In this document: one piece after another, positions 22,580 to 32,071 of the stretch
Layout of the letters: each line of letters begins with the position of its first letter
Numbering within the stretch: position 1 is the first letter of the stretch
DNA from: Anisakis pegreffii
Taxonomy: Eukaryota > Nematoda > Chromadorea > Rhabditida > Anisakidae
Length of the DNA: 64,000 bases
Assembly (NCBI GenBank): GCA_035041965.1
Contig: JAPYMA010000318.1
Coordinates: forward strand, 124,001 to 188,000
Reading direction: 5' to 3'
The notes under the pieces: generated by a model
What the model was told of the DNA's origin: nothing
What the model saw: only the letters and a program-made list of their open reading frames with translations
Database searches by the model: none
Translations under genes and position numbers: made by a program

Positions 22580-25207
22580 TCACTCTCCTCTTATCTGAAA
22601 GAGAAATTTTCGAAGATATAACGAAGGATTTTAATAAATGATCGTTTTCCCTTCAATAAATGTATTAAATACAATCTCAAACTCACAAAAAGTTTATCGC
22701 TAAAATCAGAAATATTTAAATTCGATAGAATGAACCAACCACGCTCTTCAAGAATACCGTTTTCGCCCGCATAACTCACTAATAATGGACCAAGCGAATC
22801 ATCTGAAATAGAAGAAAAATGTTTTCAAAGAAATCGAAAACATTCTGAGAGTTGTTGCACAACCATTAATTTTTGATTGTGAAATAAAAAGAGAACGAAA
22901 ATCGATGCTTTATGAAACTAAGTCTGAAATTATTCATTGAATTTCAACTTTCAAAGAGCGATCTTCATCGAGTGTTTTTTCCGTTTTTTGTTGCGTTCCT
23001 CACACAACCAACTGCACCAATAAATTTCGGGAGTGTAGTCGGTAAAGAACAAATGGCAGATTCATCTGATTTCAAGACCTAATGAATCAACGCTTTCGAT
23101 GGCCATTTCAATAATATCTGTGATAGTTCGTTCATACTGCTTCACCATTTCGTGATTTTTTTCGAACTCAAAACGTGTTGTTGAATATTTATGGCGAATA
23201 TATTGATGCACCCATTCACCTGCTGTCACCTTACTCTTTTCTCGCCACTTACGGAATCCATTCTGTAAATAATTGATGATCTTTCAAAGAAATTCGAAAG
23301 TTACGTTGGTTCCCTGTGACGTGCGTTACTGCACTACTGGTGATGTCGATCCCAGATTGATGATATTGGTATTGATAGTAGTATTAGTAATAGTAGTAGT
23401 AGGGAATATTGACGGATCACCAGGATTTACCAACCTTTCGGCGCTAAGGCCATCATCTGGGTAAGGTAGAACACTGAGTGAAAACATATGTGATGAGCGA
23501 TAGGCGATAAATTGGGTTTGCTGCTGGTGGATGGTTTTTGTTTGAGGGCATTATCATGCTAATACTTTATAATTTGGTGATTATACGGTTATGAATAGGA
23601 GAGAGAAGGAGATATGTGAACAATAATACTGATGAGATGGTGTTGAAAATATGTGATAAGAGCAAATGGGTTAATGGAGGTATTTGAGTTCTTGGATGAA
23701 TCGCGCTTATTAGAAGCAGGTAAAACATTAGAAGCGCGATTCATCCAAAAACTCAAATACCTCCAATAATTCCCATGATAACCCATTTGCTCTTATCACA
23801 TATTTTCAACACTATTCATAACCATATAATCACCAAATTATAAAGTATTAGCATGATAATGCCCTCAAACAAAAACCATCCACTACCAACAAACCCAATT
23901 TATCGCCTATCGCTCATCACATATGTTTTCACTCAGTGTTCTACCTTACCCAGATGATGGCCTTAGCGCCGAAAGGTTGGTAAATCCTGGTGATCCGTCA
24001 ATATTCCCTACTACTACTATTACTAATACTACTATCAATATCAATATCATCAATCTGGGATCGACATTACCAGCAGTGCAGTAGCGCACGTCACAAGGAG
24101 CCAAGGTAACTTTCGAATTTCTCTGAAACGTCATCATGAGCACGCACCTAAGAAAAGAAGGAAAAATCAGTTTTAACTGATGATCAATAAAAATGTTTGA
24201 TGATGTTTATGAAAATCCACATCCAATTAATGTTATTTACATACCACGACCCAATGCTTTTGTTTTTCATTGAGGTGAATCCCAGTGAATGAAACAGTGA
24301 GATGAGCAATGTCTGAGAAATCTGACAGACGTCTGGAGTTGCGACGTGGAACGGCTGATATGGCGGTCGACATTGCCATCATCATTGTGTCGGCTATTGC
24401 AGAACGTGAATCCATTCTCGAATGTCTCCAAATAGCAATGCATAATTTGAGGTCTTTATCGCCTTTCGATTCTAAGCAACGATTCAAGAATGTGAAATGG
24501 AACGCGAACAAAGCATAACAAAATGATTACAATAAGACAACACTTCCATATAATCTTTCATCAAATGTGCTCAAAATAATAAACCAAATCAACGTAAATA
24601 CGAACCACCTGTTTAGTAATGGATGCAATAATGCTGATTTTAGTCGATCGAATAAAATGCTCATACCGGAAATCTTCGATTACAAGCTCGTGAGAACCAC
24701 AGCAATGGAACGAAAGAGATATCTCATCTTGTTTCATTCTGACTGTTTGTAGCCCGAAAACTAAACCAATTATCGATCGTAGGAGGAGGATCTCGACTAC
24801 TTCAATTCCTAATAATAGAATGTAAATCAACAATAAGATGGAACTGCATCACAAATTCCAACAATAAATATTCGCAGAATTTACTGGAAGTGGACGAATT
24901 GTTAGTGAATGAAATGGCTTTTCAGTGATGAATGTTTTCGTTGGTTGCTAATGCGTGGCAGTAAGCAGGCAGAGAGAATATCAGAAAACAAACAGTTCAC
25001 ATCACCACCATATCTCATCCACATTGCGATTATCGTTGGATTATATAGATATAGGCAGGTAGGTTGCATATGATGGATAATGCATAGACGAATGAACTAT
25101 GTATGAAGAAATGATTACGTTCAGTATCACCAGGAGGCTGCATGTAGCACTGATCTATCCATATATTCATCCTCCGATCTACCCGGAAACCATAATTGGA
25201 GTAGTTA
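22580..25207 (-). CDS. Unrecognised multi-exon gene, 3' part
   Basis: Six minus-strand exons join with matching phases: 25119-25207 (acceptor CTACTCAG), 24602-24760, 24245-24471, 23079-23262 (TTTACAG), 22687-22802 (TTTCAG) and 22580-22594, which adds four residues (IRGE) and TGA. Typical peptides are YGFRVDRRMNIWIDQCYMQ, CGSHELVIEDFRYEHFIRS, SRRLSDFSDIAHLTVSF, KHWVVNGFRKWREKSKVTA, TTRFEFEKNHEMVKQYER and ENGILEERGWFILSNLNI. Together they give about 260 residues, charged and helical in style, with no membrane segment and no family I can name. The donor of the 23079-23262 exon (GTCTTG) is weak. The 5' end is not found; the first exon shown needs an upstream exon ending in phase 2. The intron at 23263-24244 is nearly filled by the hairpin repeat. 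Confidence 0.6.
23270..24143. repeat. ~870-bp near-perfect hairpin element
   Basis: The sequence 23270-23708 is the reverse complement of about 23731-24143 with few mismatches and one short insertion, leaving a loop of only about 22 bases (23709-23730). Outer ends match as GATGATCTTTCAAAG and, inverted, GATGACGTTTCAGAG. Both arms carry a block that on one strand reads CAGATGATGGCCTTAGCGCC then GAAAGG, resembling a hammerhead core. The element sits in an intron, its left edge within about ten bases of the 23262 acceptor. Transcribed, it would form a very long double-stranded stem. Confidence 0.92.
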
Positions 25208-25521
25208 CTGAGTAGAAAGACACATGTAGTTATCAGAACGAAACACCTAACAACCAAAAACTACTAAAAAAGGATGTACTTTGTTACTGGAGCAGCATAA
25301 CGACGCTCACAAATGTTATGCGTATGCCATATGATAAATATAATATGAAATCATTTCAGAAGCTTGCTTCATAGCGTGGATTTAATAGTGTTCAAATAAA
25401 GCCATTCATATGCAGCGAATGATTTCACGGTGTAAGAATTTACGATAACATTTGAGCGATACGAAAGAGAGTAATTCAAAAAGCGCAGTAACCGCATCAA
25501 AACAATACAGCTCCTCTTCTC

Positions 25522-25668
25522 TGGATATTGACCAGTGGTGATGGTATGTTGGTAAATTAAGTGGAAAATTGAGTGGATTAGCTGCTCAGCATGAAACAAA
25601 ATGTTTAATTCAGCACATTAGCACACTGATAGGTGCTCATTAGTTCTCAGTAAAAGCACCGTACATAA
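25522..25668 (+). repeat. 147-bp direct repeat, copy 1
   Basis: Starts TGGATATTGACCAGTGG and ends AAAGCACCGTACATAA. The second copy is at 26247-26393 with about 93% identity by eye. Taken to ...GTACA the unit starts TG and ends CA, as LTRs do. Confidence 0.93.
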
Positions 25669-26158
25669 CTGTGGAGTCCTGCTCATTTCAATGGAGATGT
25701 GAATTGATCGAAACCCAAATTTATATTACCTAGGAGATGTTCAGCTTATTGTTGTTGCAGTATCACTTTTTAAAACACACTGCATACTACGTTATTGCTT
25801 CAAACTGCGGTAGTGATATGAGAGAAGAACTATAGCAATTCTGTGTGGCGAGGATGACATTTATTAATCCTCTCAACACCATGATTATATCGCAGATAGC
25901 ATAAAAAACTTCTGCTTGTAAAAGTTACAGCAGTGCAAAAAGTACGCACTTTAGTATTCATTATTTTGCTCAGTGGTGATCGACCAGCTTTCGGGTTGAA
26001 AATTGATCAAACTGATGGCAATGGTGTTCAGTTTAGGGAATAAGAATAAATCAATGAAGACTACATTGGAGAAACAATAAAATATGAGCAATCAGAAGTT
26101 CGAGCATCTGACTAGAAAATGAAGCTTTGCGACTGCATTCGCACTTGAGCAAAACTAC

Positions 26159-26239
26159 CTTGGGCCGACTGAATTTCGCATAGTCGGACAAAGCAACAGA
26201 CGACGTCTCCAAGAAAAGGTTACTTAACGATGCACCCAT
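26159..26239 (-). CDS. Possible first exon, N-myristoylation-like start
   Basis: The ATG at 26239 gives 27 codons starting MGASLSNLFLETSS and reaching an AAG/GTAG donor at 26158. Met-Gly-x-x-x-Ser fits the N-myristoylation consensus. It lies between the two direct repeats. No partner exon was identified, so it could be fortuitous or part of a mobile element. Confidence 0.22.
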
Positions 26240-26246
26240 AATTAAA

Positions 26247-26393
26247 TGGATATTGACCAGTGGCGATGGTATGTTGGTAAATTAAGTGGAAAATTGAGTG
26301 GATTAGCTGCTCGGCATGAGACAAAATGCTTAATTCAGCGCATTAGCACACTGACAGGTGCTCATTAGTTCCAAGTAAAAGCACCGTACATAA
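26247..26393 (+). repeat. 147-bp direct repeat, copy 2
   Basis: Same orientation and length as 25522-25668; starts are 725 bp apart. The 578 bp between them holds no reverse transcriptase. Together they could be a terminal-repeat miniature retroelement (TRIM-like, 872 bp), but no matching target duplication flanks the pair, so two independent copies of a dispersed repeat remain possible. Confidence 0.9.
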
Positions 26394-26479
26394 TTAATTA
26401 TTTAATGATAAAGCTAATGACGCCATCTATAATAAGACAGACTAGCGATACTCATATTTATAGTGCAATGATACTGATA

Positions 26480-26745
26480 GCAATGACGATTTTAATAATG
26501 GTGATAATAATAAAAATAATGATAAAAGTAATGATAATAATAATAATACTGGTAATAATAACAATAGTAATTATTAGTATTATTATTGCTATGATAATAA
26601 ATATGATAATAATAATACTAATAATAATAGTAAATATAATAATAATAGTAACAGCAATGATAATAACAATAATAATAATAATTGTTATTATTACAGTTAT
26701 TATTATCACTATTATTATTTGTATTAATACTATTATTATGATAAC
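26480..26745. repeat. TAA/ATT trinucleotide-rich tract
   Basis: A run of imperfect TAA, GAT and ATT triplets that is partly self-complementary (TAA-rich left, ATTATT-rich right). It yields long meaningless Ile-rich frames on both strands. Confidence 0.95.
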
Positions 26746-27114
26746 TGGAAACGATAACGATCGTAATGTAATGATGTGATGATGAAGAAGTAGCAAAGAT
26801 AAGAAGCGCATTGAGATGCGATGATCGTTTAATGGCGATGAAAATGAATGAATAATTTTTCAGTAAGGACAAGTGAACGTCTTAAGGGCTCAACATATTG
26901 GCTTCATTATAATCAAAACGACTGGCAATCGGTAATCAATTGAAGGCGATTAACGACTGTGCACAAACCAAATGATTGGTTCAGTAATTTTGCAAATAGT
27001 ATTGTGGCCATATGAGATGACAAGGGGAGGAAAAAAACGAAGAAAAAGTAACTGAGCTTCTATATTCTGTCGAAAAATATTCATTTTTGACGGAAATTAT
27101 TGCACATAGCTCAC

Positions 27115-27286
27115 ACAGACGGATGGTCAAAACCATTTCTCTTATACTGACTGTAATATCTTCCAATAGATTTTCTTCAAAGAATCCCTTCCTTTTACTG
27201 CAAAACTTCAAATGTTTGAAACCATCTTCTAATTTCCTAGTGAAGAAAGGCTCTACGCTAAAGAAGATTTCTTCTAATCTCTGTCC
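27115..27286 (-). CDS. Orphan minus-strand exon
   Basis: Between a TAG acceptor (exon from 27286) and a GTGAGC donor at 27114 the minus frame is open and strongly coding-like: QRLEEIFFSVEPFFTRKLED, then GFFEENLLEDITVSIREM. The exon runs phase 0 to phase 1. It has the same orientation as the gene at 22.6-25.2 kb, but no phase-compatible exon between 25.2 and 27.1 kb was found to connect them. Family not recognised. Confidence 0.4.
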
Positions 27287-27383
27287 CTACTTATGGATAT
27301 AATTGCTCAAAGTTCCTCTATTTCGTGCTCAAGCTCAATCAAATGCACGTGACGGCACATATTCTTGAAGCACTTCATTTCAG

Positions 27384-27930
27384 CTCACATCTTAGCATCA
27401 ACTAGGTTTGCTAGTAACGAGTTCTTAAGTGCAATAAAAGGACTATGGCAAAAAATACGAGAAGGTAGAGTAAGACATGAACTGAATGAAAGTGCTTTGA
27501 TCATACGAACATTTCAGATAGAATGTCTGTTACAACGCAGCATTAGGCGAGGTTATCATTGATGAGTGAAACTCAAATTAATTCACTGCTTCCGAATATT
27601 CAGCAAGTGCTTTATATCCAACTATCCAAACGCAAATTCAGCATATGTACGATACATGGTCGAATATTGTGCATGTGCCCATTAGTTACAGCGCCACCAG
27701 ATGCACTATTGTATTTTGTCGCTTCAACAGCTCATAAATTCGCTATAACGCCCATCCCAACTCTCGCTGATAGAATACCTTACAGATTGTTGTTGAAAAG
27801 AGCTTGTCTCTGGTCAAATGAATCTTCTGAAGCGTTTCCAAGGACTACATGTCTAGATTTGGGCTTGCCAGGTATACTTGCTTATCAACAAAAGAATGAT
27901 ATTTCTTCCCTATTAAATTGTAACGTGTAA
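27384..27930 (+). CDS. Candidate gene with short introns, 3' end
   Basis: Three plus-strand pieces join with matching phases: 27384-27551 (TTTCAG acceptor), 27604-27684 and 27731-27930 (TAA at 27928). The introns would be only 52 and 46 bp, much shorter than others here. Peptides include FLSAIKGLWQKIREGRVRH, TIQTQIQHMYDTWSNIVHV and ITPIPTLADRIPYRLLLKRA. The alternative is a single 122-codon frame from an ATG at 27562 to the same stop; the third piece shares that frame. An AATAAA stands near 28132. Family not recognised. Confidence 0.35.
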
Positions 27931-28489
27931 ACAGTACGATAAAAGTGAAGCCGTTGTTAGAATGAAAATCATGTGTCAGAAACAAGGCAGCTGGTTCGTT
28001 TGTTTTCTTTGCAATAATGTTACAGTTTGCTTTTAAAAGAAGAACACTTGATAAAACTGCATATAAGAAATCAACAGTATGGGTAGCCTAACTTTTTTAT
28101 ACGTACTTTTATTTACATTCGATTCATTCTAATAAAACATTGATGCTAAAAAATGATTTTTTGTTGAATCTGATTTGTACGCAAGGCATGATGACGTTTG
28201 TTTCGCAAACGGTCAACGAGGCTAATACCCAAATGTACTAACGAACTGATCATTGAAATGAATAAAAGAAATTTGAGGAATAGCGAAATGCGTAGCAAAT
28301 GGACAGTGAAACAAAAAACTTATAATGAATATTTGATGAGGAGGTTCTGTTTGAGTCAAAACAAATTGTTTATTTTAACATTACGCAAGTGAAACTGCTT
28401 AACGTCTTTTGCTAAAAGTTTTTGTGTGGTACTTCTTACTGCGTTTACACGGTACTTTCTATTAGAATCGCTATTCGCTATCAAATACA

Positions 28490-28644
<155 letters not shown>

Positions 28645-29493
28645 AACCCATTTTATACATCAATAAATATGTATAGGTGCACATATTGTTATGAGAGCAT
28701 GGGAAAAAGCCTAGAAAGACGGGAATGACGATGAGAATAAAACGTATGAAAGATAGAAGTACGATTTGTGAATAAAAGAATGCCCACACATAAATCCACT
28801 TTCTGTTATGCAAAATAAAAGAAGTTGCATGAATGAAAGTAAGAGAGAAAGGAATCTTCTGTTTCGCAGTCAATGTACTTCACTGATCCTTCTCCTCCAG
28901 TAATCTAATTTTGGGTCAAATTAAGTTGTTCAGTCGTCATCTTAGCTCAGAATGGTTGTTTGTAATTGTGGCCCCCTTTCAGTGCAACATCTTATTAGAA
29001 GTGATTTGTCGAACACATTGAGAATATGACAAGAATCTAATGTACCAACCGAGACATCGAATTGTGCAACTATTTTAAAGTGCCACAGGATCAGCACTAC
29101 GACGTTTGACGACAAATGTGGTCTTCGTATATCATCGGTTGCTCTGTTGTTAATTTGCTCTACTAGTCTATACGAAAACCCTTTGTATGTGCTGCCAGTC
29201 ATATGCAAAAGATGCAACATGTTCTAGTTCATGTTCATTAACATAGAATCTTTGAGCATTGAAGAGGCCGGTTAAGAAAAATTAAACTAGTAGCTCGAAA
29301 AAGTTCGCCGAGTGTTTGGAAATTAAAAACTACATACATTAGGGGATGAGAGAAGCACAGGCAACAGGTTTGAGCATTTCTGTTGGTTTGATTCTTGATT
29401 TTTGTGCAGTCGTTTGTGTTCTCTCCTCATTAACGCGTGATTCATATTTCTATTTTTTTGTGCAGGTCACTCAAACTTTGAGATTTCCAACAC
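28645..29493. other. Ambiguous coding-like stretch
   Basis: At 28942-29220 the minus frame is open for about 90 codons while a plus frame from about 29012 to 29223 is also open (NVPTETSNCATILKCH, ending CKRCNMF). Neither has clear start or splice evidence, so no gene is called. Confidence 0.3.
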
Positions 29494-29667
29494 TTAACTT
29501 GGTTTGCACTTAAACGAGACAATCTTTTGACAATGATCACAAGCAATACGGTGTATTGTGCGGAGGATTTCAGATGCCATTTCGTTATACTGCTCTTCTC
29601 CAAAACTGTAATATTGAGGCAAAGGGACAAAATATCCATGGTTCTTTTTACTCCATTTCGCTGATTT
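29494..29667 (-). CDS. Candidate terminal exon of unknown gene
   Basis: From a possible acceptor ACTCAG at 29668 the minus frame runs 57 residues to TAA at 29494: KSAKWSKKNHGYFVPLPQYY, then SFGEEQYNEMASEILRTIHR and a CDHC motif near the end. The composition is convincingly protein-like, but no upstream exon is assigned and the acceptor is average. Family not recognised. Confidence 0.38.
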   Translation of the reverse strand, partial: KSAKWSKKNHGYFVPLPQYYSFGEEQYNEMASEILRTIHRIACDHCQKIVSFKCKPS

Positions 29668-30535
29668 CTGAGTTCAACTCCTAATAGCTTCATTTTCGAA
29701 GAAAAACAACTGAAATTAGCGAATGGAGGTGACATTGAGAGGACGACAGAAATATCGTCATAGTGGCACTGAATCAACAACGAGGGTTGGAACAGTGAAG
29801 CACTATTAGCCGTGAGGCGTTCTCAACGTAATTGGTTCGAGTAGATTCACTTTTAGTTGATTCACATAATCACAATTCCTCTTTTCAACAAACAAGTCGA
29901 GTCACTCTTGAAGAGCATTATATGTGTAACTGCAATAAAACAAGTTCGCTGATATCCACCAACGAATCGGAACATTATTACCAGTTTTATTGGACTATCA
30001 GATTTGCGAATGTTGAATTAATTTTGTGTAATTCTTGCACCCATTTCCGCATATTTCTGTCACCATCTGCTATCTTCTTCCCTCTGTTATTTTATCAACA
30101 GTCAGTATTACTACTAGCTCATTCATTCCTAACTTGTTAAAAAAAGAGAACCAGCAACAGACAAGTGAAATTGGATTGAACTCGACAACGGAAGGCGCAA
30201 CGCAGTTCGCTAAAGTGAGAAAATCAACTGACATAGTCAAAATGATCGCCTTAGGGCGAAGATATGTTTTGACATGACGTATTCTTCTTGTCGTTTTCTA
30301 AGTGTACGTTCCGGGAGTTGTGAAAACACCGACTGAATACAAGAGATGAATACAAGAGCATGAGACTTGATCGGAAAGGAGGGCCGATATGCAGATTAGA
30401 AACGTATAAAAGCAATCCAACAGATAAATATTTTTAGAGCACAAAATCAAGACCAAAGTGATCGTTGTACTGTTGTTTGCATTACGTTAATAATTTTGCA
30501 AAAGCAGCACTTCGGCGAGAGGTGATCATTCGAAA

Positions 30536-31958
30536 ATGTCCAAAACATTACTCATTATTGCCACTGTGTTTGGCATCTGTTCGGCTCATCCACGTCAGTT
30601 TTATTCTTTTCAGTTTTCTGTAATTCCCGTTCGAAGTTTCAAACCAGCATTTTTCAAAATTTTTCAGAAAGGATCTAATTGTACTACGACAGAAATTCCA
30701 GTATGACCAAAAATTTGTAAGAAGCATTCGCTTCTCATGGAAATGTTTCGCAGAAAACATGGCATCATTTATCCACTTTTGAAAAGAATATTTCTCAAAT
30801 AATTGATAATTAAAAACCGATTCACTCACACCAGCAGTATGACAAATCCCGTGACCAGTTCCGTTTGATATTCTTCAGATAAGCCTGCCTTGCTCATGAG
30901 CCCATCACTTTTTCTTTTTTAATCATGAAAATTTCGGTCGAAGAGCATGGCACATGCACCTTCAATTTTCTTACCGAAGTCTTAACAGTCTGAGGGAGTT
31001 GTTGGTTTGCGAACTGCAAACATGAATTTTATTTTCAGAATTTCGAAAATTGGATTGCCTCACTGAAGACAGGTCTGTTCGTGGTGGTCCGGAAAAATCA
31101 AAGTGCCATTTGGTCATAAAAGATCTCGAAGATGAGGAGCCTGGTCGTGATGCAGCTGAAGGTGACGGCTGTTTCTCGGTCAGTCCATTTTTTGTATTCG
31201 CGACAATTCCACACTGTTCACTTTTTTCTTTATTCGTTTATTCCATTCGTAGGTGTATCTTTCTTCATTCCGAGTCGCTTCATTGTTATGCTAAAAAAAA
31301 AGAAAAATGAATGAATATTTGGATTCAATCGTTTGGAACTCAGATTGTCGCAATTTCGATGAGAAAATTAAAGGTTCATGCTCGAACCTTTACTTTTAGG
31401 AGGAAGCTGGAACCGATCAACGAGTATATTGTGATATGATCTGTCCTAAATCACACGCCGTCTTCCATTCTAAATCGCTAAATCATCGTGCATGCTTCAA
31501 GTTCCACACATACGGCGTTCGTTACTTACTTTTAAAAATCATCATTCACTTTTTGTCTTCTATTCAATTCTCATGAATTGAGTTGAGAACCGAAAGGTTT
31601 TTTTTCGGTGGCCACCGAGTAAACAAATATTAAGCGTCGACCGATTCCGGTTTTGTTTTCGGTGACTACCGATCGAAATTCAGAGGTGACCGAGTTTCGA
31701 TGGTCGTCATCCTGACTCTACAACATAATGTTCATGAAAGAACTGCAACAGATTTACGGTCGAATGTGTATTATTGATTTCAAATAATGCTAGTTGCAGT
31801 TGGAACAACGTGGCGAAGACTGGTTCTTATGGCGGTCGGGCAAATGCCTCAACAGCACGGCAGTATTCGATGTTGGCTGCAAATTTGATGCACCATTCAA
31901 AACCCAATTCGCTAATGATAAGGAAATCTTCGCTCGTCTTAAGGCACGAAAAGCGTAG
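30536..31958 (+). CDS. Small secreted 8-cysteine protein
   Basis: A complete four-exon gene: 30536-30593, 31039-31178, 31400-31516 and 31800-31958 (TAG). All acceptors (TTTTCAG, CTTTTAG, GTTGCAG) are good and all phases match. The 157-residue product starts MSKTLLIIATVFGICSAHP, a clear signal peptide probably cleaved after SA. The mature part has eight cysteines in spaced pairs (KLDCLTEDRS, KSKCHLVI, GDGCFS, VYCDMICPKSH, RACFKFHTYG, SGKCLNSTAVFDVGCKF), an N-glycosylation site (NST) and no membrane segment. It is presumably exported and disulfide-bonded. The pattern looks like a nematode-type secreted family, but I cannot name it. Donors GTCAGT and GTTCGT are acceptable, not ideal. A minus-strand ORF overlaps exon 1 and intron 1 at 30548-30829. 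Confidence 0.8.
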
Positions 31959-32065
31959 AATGATTTCTCGTATTTAGTGAAATTCACAACACTGTGATAA
32001 TTCTATACAAATATACGAAAGAAATTCAGGTTTCTGTTAGATGAAAAGCTGTCAGCTTATTGACA

Positions 32066-32071
32066 AATAAA
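32066..32071 (+). terminator. Poly(A) signal AATAAA
   Basis: The first canonical AATAAA after the stop codon of the secreted-protein gene, about 110 bases downstream. Confidence 0.5.

Noticed and set aside
26405..26811. Long Ile-rich frames on both strands
   Set aside because: Produced by TAA/ATT low-complexity repeats.
30548..30829. 93-codon minus ORF overlapping the secreted-protein gene
   Set aside because: No ATG at the start, no splice signals, and it lies opposite a well-supported first exon; kept only as a note.
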